NCBI GenBank assembly: GCA_913058575.1 | Contig: CAJXRF010000002.1 | Location: forward strand, 62,001-126,000 | Source: an uncultured Bermanella sp. | GTDB lineage: Bacteria > Pseudomonadota > Gammaproteobacteria > Pseudomonadales > Oceanobacteraceae | Length of the DNA stretch: 64,000 bases | Reading direction: 5' to 3' | Part shown: positions 8,525-17,918 of the stretch, piece after piece | Layout: every line of letters starts with the position of its first letter | How positions within the stretch are numbered: the stretch's first letter is position 1 | Notes under the pieces: generated by a model | Told to the model about the DNA's origin: nothing | The model's input: the letters and a program-made list of their open reading frames with translations, nothing else | Database searches by the model: none | Position numbers and translations under genes: made by a program

Positions 8525-10114
8525 TTAAGCTTCTTGAGATTTTAAGTACTCTTCGTATGTACCGTGGAAATCGGTCACGCCGTTTTCTGTGATCTCAATT
8601 ATACGAGTAGCAATAGATGATACAAACTGACGGTCATGAGACACAAACATCAAAGTGCCTTCGTAGTTTTCTAAAGCAAGGTTCAAGGCTTCAATGGATT
8701 CCATATCCATGTGGTTAGTGGGCTCATCTAACAACAGAATATTAGGGAATTGCATCATTAATTTGCCAAACAACATGCGGCCTTGCTCACCACCTGAAAT
8801 CACTTTTACTGACTTCTTAATGTCGCTGGCGCTAAACAACATACGACCCAATTGGCCACGAATGACTTGTTCATCATCCCCTTCATTTTTCCACTGATCC
8901 ATCCAGTCATAAAGGTTCATGTCTTCTTCAAAGTCGCTTGCATGGTTCTGAGCGTAATAACCAATATTGCCGTTTTCAGACCATTTAATGGTGCCGTTCA
9001 TTTGCTCCATTTCACCAGCCAACGTGTGTAGGAAGGTGGTTTTACCAATACCGTTTTGACCAATAATCGCAATACGCTCGCCAACCTCTACCATTAGGTT
9101 CACGTCTTTAAGCAAGATATTGTCGTCATAACCTTGCTTTAAATCTTCAACCACCAACGCATTACGGAACAATTTCTTTTCTTGTTCAAAACGAATAAAC
9201 GGCGACTGACGAGAAGAGACTTTTACTTCGTCTAGCTGAATCTTATCAATTTGCTTGGCACGAGAAGTGGCCTGTTTTGCTTTAGATGCGTTTGCTGAGA
9301 ATCGGCTCACGAACGTTTTAAGCTCGGCGATTTGCGCTTTCTTCTTAGCATTATTGGCCACTAGCTGCTCACGCTTCTGGGTGGCGGCGGTCATGTATTC
9401 GTCATAGTTACCTGGGAATACACGTAATTCACCGTAATCAAGATCGGCCATGTGACTGCAAACACTGTTTAAGAAGTGGCGATCGTGAGAAATAATAATC
9501 ATGGTGCAGTTACGTTGGTTTAATACGTCTTCCAACCAGCGAATAGCGTTAATGTCCAAGTTGTTAGTAGGTTCGTCCAACAGCATGATATCAGGCTCAG
9601 AGAACAACACTTGAGCCAATAGAACCCGTAGTTTCCAACCCGGTGCCACGGCACTCATTAGGCCGTAATGTTGCTCTATAGGAATATCCAAACCCAGCAA
9701 TAGCTCTCCAGCACGGGCTTCGGCGCTGTAGCCGTCCATTTCAGCAAATTCGCTCTCTAGGTCAGCCACACGCATACCGTCTTCTTCGGTCATGTCTGGA
9801 TTGGCGTAAATAGCGTCGCGCTCGGCTTTCACTTTCCAAAGTTCACTATGACCCATAAGAACAGTGTCGATAACACTGAACTCTTCATAACCGAACTGGT
9901 CTTGATTCAGTTTGGCCATACGCTCATTGGGATCTAAAGATACGGTACCGCCTGATTGCTCAAGCTCGCCGCTTAAAATCTTCATGAAGGTCGACTTACC
10001 ACAACCATTAGCACCAATTAGGCCGTAGCGGTTGCCATCACCGAATTTAACTGAGATGTTTTCAAAAAGGGGTTTATCCCCGAATTGCATGGTGATATTA
10101 GCCGTAGAAATCAA
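8525..10114 (-). CDS. ybiT: ABC-F ATPase YbiT
   Basis: This 529-aa cytoplasmic ABC-F protein has two ATPase domains and no membrane segments. ABC-F proteins act on the ribosome or translation. The sequence is very close to E. coli YbiT throughout. NBD1 has GANGCGKST and [10 protein letters not shown]. Its signature loop reads VAPGWKLRV instead of LSGGQ, a feature it shares with YbiT. The linker ARAKQIDKI-type region follows. NBD2 has [17 protein letters not shown] and [10 protein letters not shown]. The start appears to be TTG at 10114: this gives [12 protein letters not shown], equal in length to the E. coli N-terminus (MLVSSNVTMQFG), and AGG lies 8 nt upstream. It is transcribed alone. Confidence 0.95.
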   Translation of the reverse strand: MISTANITMQFGDKPLFENISVKFGDGNRYGLIGANGCGKSTFMKILSGELEQSGGTVSLDPNERMAKLNQDQFGYEEFSVIDTVLMGHSELWKVKAERDAIYANPDMTEEDGMRVADLESEFAEMDGYSAEARAGELLLGLDIPIEQHYGLMSAVAPGWKLRVLLAQVLFSEPDIMLLDEPTNNLDINAIRWLEDVLNQRNCTMIIISHDRHFLNSVCSHMADLDYGELRVFPGNYDEYMTAATQKREQLVANNAKKKAQIAELKTFVSRFSANASKAKQATSRAKQIDKIQLDEVKVSSRQSPFIRFEQEKKLFRNALVVEDLKQGYDDNILLKDVNLMVEVGERIAIIGQNGIGKTTFLHTLAGEMEQMNGTIKWSENGNIGYYAQNHASDFEEDMNLYDWMDQWKNEGDDEQVIRGQLGRMLFSASDIKKSVKVISGGEQGRMLFGKLMMQFPNILLLDEPTNHMDMESIEALNLALENYEGTLMFVSHDRQFVSSIATRIIEITENGVTDFHGTYEEYLKSQEA

Positions 10115-10362
10115 GACTTGTACCTATAATTAAGAATATGAGGAAAATGGTGGCGAAGGGTACAACTTGTGGGCAATTTGATCAAACCCTTCTGACATTT
10201 TATGGATATAAATCGCCATGCGAGTACCGTCTCAATAATTGGCGATCAAAACACAGACAAACCTGATGCTTGAAAACGTAATTATCGCTAAATACTTGAT
10301 TTTACAGTGGTTTGGCGTTATTTAATAATGCATCAGCCAAGAACATATGAGGGAGTCAAAAA

Positions 10363-10647
10363 ATGATAAAAGTAATTATTGAACGTAATATTGCTGTGGG
10401 AATGGAAGATACCTATCGAGATGCCATTCGCGAAACCCTTAAAACCGTCATCGAAGCGCCAGGGTATATGTCCAGCGAGTCATTAATTGACCTTAAGAAG
10501 AGCAAACATAAGATCATCATCACTAACTGGACTTCTATCCATGCATGGGATCAATGGCATGCTTCGCCAGAACGTCGTGAAGTAACCAGTAAAATCGCGG
10601 CCATATTAGAAGAAGTAGAAAAGATAACGGTTACCGAACCTAACTAA
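10363..10647 (+). CDS. Antibiotic biosynthesis monooxygenase (ABM) domain protein
   Basis: This 94-aa single-domain protein has the ABM ferredoxin-like fold signature: a first strand IKVIIERNI, a long helix (YRDAIRETLKTVIEAPGYMSSESL), then KIIITNWTSIHAWDQWHASPER. Members act as small monooxygenases or as haem- or quinone-related and stress proteins, and many have no known reaction. The catalytic type cannot be chosen from sequence alone. A GAGGGAG ribosome site lies ahead of ATG 10363. A hairpin terminator follows, so the gene is monocistronic. Confidence 0.85.
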   Translation: MIKVIIERNIAVGMEDTYRDAIRETLKTVIEAPGYMSSESLIDLKKSKHKIIITNWTSIHAWDQWHASPERREVTSKIAAILEEVEKITVTEPN

Positions 10648-10653
10648 AAACAC

Positions 10654-10694
10654 GCAAAAAGCCCTAATAACATAATATTAATAGGGCTTTTTGC
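10654..10694 (+). terminator. Hairpin terminator after the ABM gene
   Basis: Arms GCAAAAAGCCCTA (10654-10666) and TAGGGCTTTTTGC (10682-10694) form a 13-bp stem with an AT-rich loop. The T5 lies in the descending arm. It is placed 7 nt after the ABM stop. Confidence 0.8.
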
Positions 10695-10756
10695 CATTGT
10701 TACCATCCTCATTTAGCCTTATTATCTCCCGCTCGTTTTTTGCGTGATATATTCGA

Positions 10757-11806
10757 ATGGCAGGTTTAAGTTACGACATGACTGTTACTAAAGAGCCAAC
10801 CGTTGGCCTGGCTTCTGCCAGAGCCATTATTGACTACTTCCAGCATTTAAATATGTCCCCTGCCCAGCTAGCTGATGAGCTGCACGTGGAAGAAGCGCTT
10901 CTAACTGAAGAAGACCAGCGACTGCCCCTCAGTATTTACCAGCAAATATGGGAATTGGCCGTTAAGAAAAGTCAAAAACCAGAACTGGGCCTTTGCATTG
11001 CTCAACAAGAGAGCTATGAAGATATCGGCTTAGTGGCCCATGTAGCTTTAAATAGCAGCACCATTGGCGAAGGCATTAAACAATACATTCGACTCTTTAG
11101 CGTGGTCAATGAGGCCATTGAACTGGAATTTGAAGAGTCTCCTAAGCAAGCGCAATTAAAATTTATCTATAAAAATTCTGATTACTACAATATTTCAGAT
11201 ATGGAGCGCACATTAGCCATCGCGGTAAACCGCACATCGAAAGCCACAGGCATTGAAACCATGGTCTATGCGGTGCATTTTCAGCACAGCAAACCAAGTT
11301 ATTCTGAAAAATACAAAGAATTATTTAACTGTAAAGTACTATTTGATCAGCCCTGCTGCGAGATAGTGTTCGATCTAAAATTATTAAATCTTAAACCCAA
11401 ACGCCGCAACCCCCACATGCGCATGGCCATGCTGAACTACGCCAATCAAACCATGTCTCGATTGTTTAAGCGCAGCATTAGCCATAAAGTTAAACGCTTA
11501 ATTGAAAAAAATATTTGCGATGGCAGCTTTGATGCTGAAATGGTCTCAAATCAGCTCAATATGAGCCGACAAACCATGTACCGTAAATTAAAAAATGACG
11601 GCGCCTCTTACAGCGAACTGGTTGATCAAGTCAGACAAGACAAAGCTTTCTTTTTACTTAAGCAAAGCCAATTACCGTTAACGGTGATCGCTTATGATTT
11701 GGGGTTTTCAGAACTCAGCGCCTTTACACGGGCCTTTAAACGCTGGACAGGTAAAAACCCTGCGGAATATCGCAAGCAACTATTGGCAAAACAAAAAAGC
11801 TTATAA
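10757..11806 (+). CDS. AraC family transcriptional regulator
   Basis: This 349-aa regulator has an N-terminal arabinose-binding-like domain (family with the ALxxxxTIGEAI-type element, here VALNSSTIGEGIKQYIRLF) spanning about residues 25-200. A C-terminal AraC-type double helix-turn-helix follows (about 245-345). The second HTH carries the signature IAYDLGFSELSAFTRAFKRWTGKNPAEYR. The OruR/ArgR-like architecture suggests a small-molecule-responsive activator, but no target operon is adjacent on the same strand. ATG 10757 lacks a clear ribosome site, and ATG 10778 is an alternative. Confidence 0.92.
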   Translation: MAGLSYDMTVTKEPTVGLASARAIIDYFQHLNMSPAQLADELHVEEALLTEEDQRLPLSIYQQIWELAVKKSQKPELGLCIAQQESYEDIGLVAHVALNSSTIGEGIKQYIRLFSVVNEAIELEFEESPKQAQLKFIYKNSDYYNISDMERTLAIAVNRTSKATGIETMVYAVHFQHSKPSYSEKYKELFNCKVLFDQPCCEIVFDLKLLNLKPKRRNPHMRMAMLNYANQTMSRLFKRSISHKVKRLIEKNICDGSFDAEMVSNQLNMSRQTMYRKLKNDGASYSELVDQVRQDKAFFLLKQSQLPLTVIAYDLGFSELSAFTRAFKRWTGKNPAEYRKQLLAKQKSL

Positions 11807-11960
11807 ATTCAAAGTTTGTAGATGTAAAACAACGTTTTTATATGAGTGGTTTGTGGAAAGTTTTAAGCAGAGAAAGAAGAGTATCGGCGTCCTGCGGTGA
11901 AGATCTGACTTTCATCAAACCCCCGAACACCACCGCACAACACCGAATTTTTGCTAAACG

Positions 11961-12200
11961 CTAAGCAGTTGCTAGCGTTTGTACAAAGTCAACAACGTCT
12001 TGAACTTTGTTAATTTTTTCAGCAGTAGAATCATCAATTTCGCAATCGAATGCTTCTTCTAATGCCATTAATAGCTCAACAGTGTCTAAAGAATCTGCGC
12101 CTAGATCTTCAATGAATGCAGACTCAAGCTTAACTTCAGATGCTTCAACACCTAGTTGCTCTACGATTACGTCAGTTACTTTTTGTAAAATATCAGACAT
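11961..12200 (-). CDS. Acyl carrier protein
   Basis: This 79-aa acidic protein is an acyl carrier protein. The 4'-phosphopantetheine attachment serine lies in [18 protein letters not shown], identical in its core to housekeeping AcpP. It carries growing acyl chains in fatty-acid synthesis. It begins 38 nt after the enoyl reductase gene fabV on the same strand, so the two probably form one transcript. The usual acpP neighbours (fabD, fabG, fabF) are absent. Outside the core the sequence differs noticeably from standard AcpP (for example [18 protein letters not shown] at the C-terminus). This could be an additional ACP dedicated to the FabV partner, or the main acpP in a rearranged context. Confidence 0.93.
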   Translation of the reverse strand: MSDILQKVTDVIVEQLGVEASEVKLESAFIEDLGADSLDTVELLMALEEAFDCEIDDSTAEKINKVQDVVDFVQTLATA

Positions 12201-12238
12201 TTAATTTTTCCTTATTAAATTTAGGAGTAAACTTACTC

Positions 12239-13465
12239 TTAACCTGCTTGTTGCATAGACATGTGTGAAAAGTCATGAATAGCAGGTGGGGTTAATGGAT
12301 CCGGTTTTTGCTCATAATTTATAAAGTCATGGGCAAAGCCAAATTGCTGTAAAAATTCTGTTTTAAACTTATCTGTATTCAATAACTCATTCAGATTACT
12401 GCCATCTAAACGACTTAGCACGTCACTGACGGCCAGTTGAACTTCAGAGTCTCTTTCTAAATTATCAACGCGTAAATAATGTTCACCTTCTGTATGATCG
12501 GTGAAAAGTTCATCTTTAAACACACCATCTTTAAATAAGCGCGATACTTGCTCCAGCATACTTTCACTTTTACCAGCCAGCTTTTGCTGCTGCTGCAGTA
12601 CCGAAATATACAATGACATACTAGGAATCACGGCGCTGGACGGTGTGATCGCAGCTTGAAGCAAGCCTATTCCGGCATGACCATTAATTTCTTCTAAAGC
12701 ATAATCTAATTCTATTGCAGTTTCATGAAGGTGAGATTTAGCGTCACCCAATGTACCTTGACCATACATAGCTTGAGTATGCTCGGTACCAGAATAGCTA
12801 TAGGCAACCGTTTTAAAGTTTTCGGCTAAAACGCCGGCATCCATAAGTCGGGACACCCATTCTTGCCAACCTTCACCACCCATTACTTTTACAGTGTTAT
12901 CTATTTCTTCTTCACTGGCCTTTTCAACTTCAACCGATTGCAATTGACCAGCAAATACATCTAAATCTTTTCCTTGGAAATCTTGCTCGATAGGCTTAAT
13001 GGCACTGCGATATTCAGCCACACCTTTCACGTTTCGCTTAGTGGCTGACAAACTGTATACCAGTACATCTATTTTCTTACCACTTTGCTGAAGTTTTTGA
13101 ATGACCCAGTCTTTAGCATTCTTTTTAAAAGCATCTTGGTTGGTGCTTAATGCCATTTTGTTTGCACGGCGCGCATGATATTCAAATGCTTGATTATTAT
13201 ACCAACCCGCACTGCCATACTTGTGAGGCTGAGCAGCGCGTTCGCAATATACCCCAATGGTATCCATGCCCGCGGCAAATGTTAATGCGATACGCGTAGC
13301 TAGACCCGCACCCGAGCTTGAACCAATCACCAAGGCGGTTTTGCCTTCGCTTGATTTAATGGGCTTATCTATGGCATTTAACATCTGGCCATAAACATTG
13401 TAATAACAGCCAACAGGATGAGCGTTTGTACATGCGTTGTTTTTAACTCTAGGGCGATAGCTCAT
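12239..13465 (-). CDS. fabV: Trans-2-enoyl-CoA/ACP reductase FabV
   Basis: This 408-aa NADH-dependent enoyl reductase performs the last step of fatty-acid elongation. FabV enzymes are the triclosan-insensitive alternative to FabI. Visible family blocks are the N-terminal TNAHPVGC, the Rossmann motif GSSSGAGLATR and VYSLSATKR. The active-site stretch YSYSGTEHTQAMY then GQGTLGDAK supplies the paired tyrosines and the Y-x8-K catalytic arrangement. Compared with well-known FabV proteins it is divergent (for example GVYCERAAQ where GVFFEKPG is usual), but the key residues are kept. AGGAGACTGAC precedes ATG 13465. The gene is followed by an acyl carrier protein gene. Confidence 0.93.
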   Translation of the reverse strand: MSYRPRVKNNACTNAHPVGCYYNVYGQMLNAIDKPIKSSEGKTALVIGSSSGAGLATRIALTFAAGMDTIGVYCERAAQPHKYGSAGWYNNQAFEYHARRANKMALSTNQDAFKKNAKDWVIQKLQQSGKKIDVLVYSLSATKRNVKGVAEYRSAIKPIEQDFQGKDLDVFAGQLQSVEVEKASEEEIDNTVKVMGGEGWQEWVSRLMDAGVLAENFKTVAYSYSGTEHTQAMYGQGTLGDAKSHLHETAIELDYALEEINGHAGIGLLQAAITPSSAVIPSMSLYISVLQQQQKLAGKSESMLEQVSRLFKDGVFKDELFTDHTEGEHYLRVDNLERDSEVQLAVSDVLSRLDGSNLNELLNTDKFKTEFLQQFGFAHDFINYEQKPDPLTPPAIHDFSHMSMQQAG

Positions 13466-13605
13466 GTCAGTCTCCTGTTGATATAGGTTTTATTATCAGC
13501 AGCTAGGTTGTTTTAATGAACAACCATTAGCGATTCAGTGAGACCACTATAAAAGATATGAATCAAGGAGCTTGACCGTGAGTATCAAAAGATTGATTAA
13601 GCGTG

Positions 13606-13635
13606 ACAGGCACATAAAGGTTTTTATGTGCCTGT
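13606..13635. repeat. 13-bp stem-loop between fabV and rlmM
   Basis: Arms ACAGGCACATAAA (13606-13618) and TTTATGTGCCTGT (13623-13635) are perfect complements around GGTT. No T-tract follows on either strand. It lies 18 nt beyond the rlmM stop on the minus strand and may protect or end that transcript. Confidence 0.6.
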
Positions 13636-13652
13636 GAAGGAGGGTGTATTAG

Positions 13653-14717
13653 TTAATAAATGCGGCGAATGTGGCCAGTGATTTCTTCTCGGTCATGATA
13701 TAAATGCTTGAATGACATCTCAACTCGCATGTCGGCTTTTTCAATGATTTCATTCATCAATTCAATGCACTTCTGAACTTCAACGTACCTTTTTTTCATG
13801 GGAAGCTTTAAATTAAAGATCGTTTCACTGCACCAATCAAAGGCTATCCATTGAGCCATACGCTCAGCCACTTTAATGGGGCTTTCCGCCATATCACACA
13901 CCATCCAATGGGCTTTTTTACTGGGGCTAAATTTAAAACCATCCACTTCATGGTGCACTACTTGACCGCTTTCCATGAGATCACCCTTCATGGGGCCATT
14001 GTCGATGGCCTCAACCATCATATGACGTTTCACTAGCTGCCACGTCCAACCTCCTGGTGCTGCACCAAGGTCCACCGCCCGCATTCCAGCGTATATACGT
14101 GAGTCCCAATCTTTTTTAGGGATAAACCAATGCCAAGCTTCTTCTAATTTAAGAGTCGAACGACTAGGCGCATCTTTAGGGGATTTTAAATGCAAAATGC
14201 CATCAGGCCACTTACAACTATTGTCGGTATATTGATAACCAATTAACGCTTGCTCACCGTTTAAAAACATCACCATCATTCTTGGTAATTTATTATTACG
14301 CTTAGCAGACAGCTGATTGTTTTTGCGCAGCGTGCCCGCTAACGGACCTGTAATACTTTTACATAGACGACTTAACTCTTTACCTTCGTTGGAATCACCG
14401 TGAACAACCTCCAGCTCGCCACATTGTGGAACGCCTTCCATGTTTTCGATAATGGCACTCACTCGATCAAAACTGGGCAGCTCTATCACGTCGCCACTTA
14501 AAAACCATTGACGCGCAAATATCAAATCTCTAAATGACACATCGCCCATTAGTTTTTTTAGCTGCTCTTCTTCAGCCACATAGCTAACCCAAGCTTGATC
14601 ATTTTTAGTTTTGCAGTAACCAAAACACCCTGCTTTGGCAGCGTGTTCTTGAATTTCTGCTGCGGTTTCCGCTTCAAAACCTTGCCTACAAAGCAAGATT
14701 ATTTGTGTCATGGACAT
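13653..14717 (-). CDS. rlmM: 23S rRNA (cytidine(2498)-2'-O)-methyltransferase RlmM
   Basis: This 354-aa enzyme methylates the 2'-OH of C2498 in 23S rRNA using S-adenosylmethionine. The N-terminal THUMP-like part begins IILLCRQGFEAETAAEI, the family start. The Rossmann methyltransferase domain has the SAM loop DLGAAPGGWTWQL, then MVCDMAE and FNLKLPMKKRY, which supply catalytic Asp and Lys positions. The protein ends in HLYHDREEITGHIR. The ATG at 14717 has AGGT 8 nt upstream. A second ATG at 14711 is possible. A short gap separates it from the upstream hydrolase gene, so the two may be co-transcribed. Confidence 0.95.
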   Translation of the reverse strand: MSMTQIILLCRQGFEAETAAEIQEHAAKAGCFGYCKTKNDQAWVSYVAEEEQLKKLMGDVSFRDLIFARQWFLSGDVIELPSFDRVSAIIENMEGVPQCGELEVVHGDSNEGKELSRLCKSITGPLAGTLRKNNQLSAKRNNKLPRMMVMFLNGEQALIGYQYTDNSCKWPDGILHLKSPKDAPSRSTLKLEEAWHWFIPKKDWDSRIYAGMRAVDLGAAPGGWTWQLVKRHMMVEAIDNGPMKGDLMESGQVVHHEVDGFKFSPSKKAHWMVCDMAESPIKVAERMAQWIAFDWCSETIFNLKLPMKKRYVEVQKCIELMNEIIEKADMRVEMSFKHLYHDREEITGHIRRIY

Positions 14718-14788
14718 CTTATTTACCTAAAACCTTTTTACTTAAACTGATTTCGCTCACATACCTGATCATAATAAATGACGTTAAA

Positions 14789-15418
14789 TCATTCACTTTG
14801 CAGGCATCGCTTAATAAATTTTGCACTATTTTCTATGGCCGACATAATATGCTGGTCATGGGTATAACCGCTTTTTACTCTGGGCTTCAAATCATGATTG
14901 CCATCTTCTAGCCAATTCATTTGAATGCCTGATGGCAACTCTAAGGCAGTCACTAATTCAATCCCACCCAACGCATCCCGAGTACCCTGCTCAATTAACA
15001 TGGGCACCTTAATATCTGGTAAATGCTCTGTTCTTAATTTCTCAGGTTTGCCTTGTGGGTGAAATGGATACCCTATGGCCAACACTCCTTTTAGCTGCTC
15101 AGGTACATTGTCTTGCGCAGCCAGCATGCTGGCCATCCTTCCCCCCATGGATTTGCCCGCCACCACGTAAGGCCCTTCAATTTTAGCTAACACCTCGTTA
15201 AAGCATTCTATTAATTCTGGCTGACGATTGGGGGGGCGCTTTTTACCATTTAAACGACGCTCTTGCATATACGGAAATTCAAAACGCCTCACTTGAATGC
15301 CTTTTTCCGCTAAACCGCTGGCGAATTGATTCATAAAAGAACTGTCCATAGGCGCGCCGGCGCCATGGGCCAATATGCAGGTATAATGATTACCCTCGCC
15401 GTCAATCAAAATACCCAT
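14789..15418 (-). CDS. Alpha/beta hydrolase (KANL3/Tex30-like family)
   Basis: This 209-aa cytoplasmic hydrolase has a compact alpha/beta fold. Visible marks are the oxyanion-region LAHGAGAPMDSSFM, the nucleophile elbow GKSMGG (GxSxG), an acid region in GTRDALGG and the histidine in EDGNHDLKPRVKSG. This is the COG3571 type, related to animal Tex30/KANL3. The substrate is unknown. The frame stays open upstream to a TTG at 15556, but ATG 15418 is chosen: GGGAGG lies immediately upstream and the family normally begins close to the first strand. It is divergent from ccoN. Confidence 0.85.
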   Translation of the reverse strand: MGILIDGEGNHYTCILAHGAGAPMDSSFMNQFASGLAEKGIQVRRFEFPYMQERRLNGKKRPPNRQPELIECFNEVLAKIEGPYVVAGKSMGGRMASMLAAQDNVPEQLKGVLAIGYPFHPQGKPEKLRTEHLPDIKVPMLIEQGTRDALGGIELVTALELPSGIQMNWLEDGNHDLKPRVKSGYTHDQHIMSAIENSAKFIKRCLQSE

Positions 15419-15593
15419 GAATCCTCCCATTAAAAGATCCGCAGTGTAGTCTTCTACCACTAAATTGTCAGCTGTTGCTTTATTAACCAAATTATTAATT
15501 TCACTGCTAAGCTTAGCCTTAGTCGCCAAAAGCCAAAATATATGATCAATAAACAACCAAAATACCTAGCTTGTTGTAATGACAAAGAAAAGG

Positions 15594-15607
15594 TTGATAT
15601 GTATCAC
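15594..15607 (+). promoter_or_regulatory. Anr/Fnr box upstream of ccoN
   Basis: TTGATATGTATCAC matches the Fnr/Anr consensus TTGAT-N4-ATCAA at 9 of 10 fixed positions. It is centred 88 nt before the ccoN ATG. A TTTATG at 15625-15630 could be the -10 element of a class II promoter, with activator centred near -41. An Anr/Fnr gene ends the same locus, so oxygen-responsive activation of ccoNOQP is likely. Confidence 0.8.
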
Positions 15608-15687
15608 TGCGAATTCATTGCATTTTTATGCCCCTTTCTTGATAATTGCGCCGATTTTTTAACTTGCTGCTAATGGAACCTTCAAAC

Positions 15688-17115
15688 ATGAGCACTGCTT
15701 CAGAGCAACCTAACTATAACTACAAGGTGGTAAAGTACTTTGCCATCATGACTGTGGTGTGGGGAATCGTCGGTATGTCCGTCGGTGTTCTTATCGCCTC
15801 ACAACTTGTCTGGCCTGAATTGAACTTTGATACACCGTATCTGACGTTCTCTCGTTTACGCCCGCTCCACACTAACGCGGTCATCTTCGCCTTCGGCGGT
15901 TGTGCCTTGTTTGCTACTTCCTATTATGTAGTTCAACGTACCTGTCAAACTCGTATTTTTTCAGACTCATTGGCCATGTTTACCTTCTGGGGTTGGCAAG
16001 CCATGATCGTAGCTGCGGCCATCACGCTTCCATTGGGCTTAACTTCGTCTAAAGAATACGCTGAATTAGAATGGCCAATTGATATCTGGATCACTGTTGT
16101 CTGGGTCGCTTACGCCATCGTGTTTTTTGGCACCATCGCCAAACGCTCGCAACCACATATCTACGTTGCCAACTGGTTTTTTGGCGCATTCATCTTAACC
16201 ATCGCTGTACTTCACATTTTCAACAGCTTGGCGATACCGGTGACCATGTTTAAATCCTACTCGATTTATGCCGGTACCATCGATGCCATGGTTCAATGGT
16301 GGTATGGCCACAACGCAGTAGGCTTCTTCTTAACCGCTGGCTTCTTGGGCATCATGTATTACTTCGTTCCTAAACAAGCTGAACGCCCGGTTTATTCTTA
16401 CCGTCTATCGATTGTTCACTTCTGGGCACTGATTTCCATATACGTATGGGCTGGCGCTCACCACCTACACTACTCAGCCCTACCTGACTGGGCTCAGTCT
16501 GCTGGTATGGTAATGTCTTTGATTCTATTGGCGCCTTCTTGGGGCGGCATGATCAACGGTATGATGACTTTATCTGGCGCCTGGCATAAGCTTCGCACCG
16601 ACCCTATTTTGCGATTCTTGGTGGTATCTTTGTCTTTCTACGGTATGTCTACCTTCGAAGGCCCAATGATGGCCATCAAAACGGTTAACGCCTTGTCTCA
16701 CAACACAGACTGGACCGTAGGTCACGTACACTCAGGCGCATTAGGCTGGGTGGCCATGGTGTCTATTGGTGCCATCTACAACCTACTACCAGTTGTATTG
16801 GGTAAGAAACAAGGTGATATGTACTCCACCAACCTAATCAACATACACTTCTGGTTAGCGACGATCGGTACGGTTCTCTATATCGTGGCCATGTGGGTTA
16901 ACGGCATCATGCAAGGCCTGATGTGGCGTGCAGTGAACACTGACGGCACACTAACTTACAGCTTTGTTGAGTCCCTAGAAGCTTCTTACCCCGGTTACTT
17001 TGTACGTGTTATTGGTGGCGCCCTGTTCTTAGCTGGCATGCTGTTGATGGCTTACAACGTATACAAAACTGTTCGTAGCGCCAGCGACGAACAAGCCAAC
17101 TTAGCTCAAGCGTAA
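15688..17115 (+). CDS. ccoN: cbb3-type cytochrome c oxidase subunit I
   Basis: This 475-aa integral membrane subunit carries the haem b / haem b3-CuB centre that reduces O2 to water in the high-affinity cbb3 oxidase. It has about twelve hydrophobic helices. Histidine-bearing segments typical of CcoN are visible: [39 protein letters not shown] and [12 protein letters not shown]. The ATG at 15688 gives the usual short N-terminus ([18 protein letters not shown]). The frame is open to 15646 but upstream starts lack a ribosome site. It is followed after 13 nt by ccoO. Expression is probably controlled by the Anr box at 15594. Confidence 0.96.
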   Translation: MSTASEQPNYNYKVVKYFAIMTVVWGIVGMSVGVLIASQLVWPELNFDTPYLTFSRLRPLHTNAVIFAFGGCALFATSYYVVQRTCQTRIFSDSLAMFTFWGWQAMIVAAAITLPLGLTSSKEYAELEWPIDIWITVVWVAYAIVFFGTIAKRSQPHIYVANWFFGAFILTIAVLHIFNSLAIPVTMFKSYSIYAGTIDAMVQWWYGHNAVGFFLTAGFLGIMYYFVPKQAERPVYSYRLSIVHFWALISIYVWAGAHHLHYSALPDWAQSAGMVMSLILLAPSWGGMINGMMTLSGAWHKLRTDPILRFLVVSLSFYGMSTFEGPMMAIKTVNALSHNTDWTVGHVHSGALGWVAMVSIGAIYNLLPVVLGKKQGDMYSTNLINIHFWLATIGTVLYIVAMWVNGIMQGLMWRAVNTDGTLTYSFVESLEASYPGYFVRVIGGALFLAGMLLMAYNVYKTVRSASDEQANLAQA

Positions 17116-17128
17116 GGGAGACGAAAAC

Positions 17129-17737
17129 ATGAAACACGATATAGTTGAAAAAAACCTCCCTCTAATGATTGTACTGATTATCATTGCAATCAGCTGGGGC
17201 GCATTAGCCGAAATCGTTCCTTTGTTTTTCTTAAAGGAAACCACGCAACCCATTGAAGGACTTGAACCGTTAAGCGCCGTTGAATTGGAAGGTCGTGACA
17301 TTTACATCCGTGAGGGTTGTCACGTATGTCACACCCAAATGATTCGTCCATTCCGCGCTGAAACTGAACGCTACGGCCATTACTCATTGGCTGGCGAGCA
17401 CGTTTATGAGCACCCTTTCCTATGGGGCTCTAAACGTACCGGACCTGACCTGGCTCGTGTTGGTCAGCGTTACTCAGATGATTGGCATCGCGCTCACTTG
17501 TACAACCCACGCGACGTTGTACCTCAATCAAATATGCCTGCTTTCCCGTGGTTATTTGAAGATAAGATTGACGGTCGCGATACTCCCAAGAAAATGACCG
17601 CCCTACGTCATGTAGGCGTTCCATACACGGATGAGCAAATTGCTACAGCGAAAGATGATGCTGATGGCGTTCGCGAAATCGATGCTCTAGTTCTGTACCT
17701 GCAGCAGCTAGGCACAGTGCTAACGAACAAACGGTAG
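17129..17737 (+). CDS. ccoO: cbb3 oxidase subunit II, mono-haem cytochrome c
   Basis: This 202-aa membrane-anchored cytochrome c is the second subunit of cbb3 oxidase. One N-terminal hydrophobic anchor ([21 protein letters not shown]) precedes a periplasmic domain. The single haem c site is [16 protein letters not shown] (CxxCH), with a later [10 protein letters not shown] methionine segment as the likely sixth ligand region. It passes electrons from CcoP to CcoN. The length is typical. A GGGAGACG ribosome site stands before ATG 17129, and ccoQ starts 4 nt after the stop. Confidence 0.96.
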   Translation: MKHDIVEKNLPLMIVLIIIAISWGALAEIVPLFFLKETTQPIEGLEPLSAVELEGRDIYIREGCHVCHTQMIRPFRAETERYGHYSLAGEHVYEHPFLWGSKRTGPDLARVGQRYSDDWHRAHLYNPRDVVPQSNMPAFPWLFEDKIDGRDTPKKMTALRHVGVPYTDEQIATAKDDADGVREIDALVLYLQQLGTVLTNKR

Positions 17738-17741
17738 AATT

Positions 17742-17918
17742 ATGGACATTAATGACGTTCGCGGTTTAGGCACGATCTTCGCCCTAATCGCTTTTATAGG
17801 CATCATCGCTTGGGCTTATAGCTCAAGCCGCAAGTCTCGCTTTGATGACGATGCCGACATGATTTTTAAAGATGAAACCATCGCGCAACGTTCAGCAAAA
17901 GCGGAGCAAGAAAGATAA
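17742..17918 (+). CDS. ccoQ: cbb3 oxidase small subunit CcoQ
   Basis: This 58-aa protein has one transmembrane helix (TIFALIAFIGIIAWAYSSSR) and a charged cytoplasmic tail (SRFDDDADMIFKDE...). It lies exactly where ccoQ is found, between ccoO and ccoP. CcoQ stabilises the cbb3 complex. The stop TAA overlaps the ccoP ATG (TAATG at 17916-17920), implying translational coupling. It is short enough to be missed by length-filtered gene callers. Confidence 0.92.
   Translation: MDINDVRGLGTIFALIAFIGIIAWAYSSSRKSRFDDDADMIFKDETIAQRSAKAEQER

Noticed and set aside
13606-13635. Stem-loop between fabV and rlmM as a terminator
   Set aside because: The stem is perfect but no T-tract follows on either strand, so it is listed as a repeat only.
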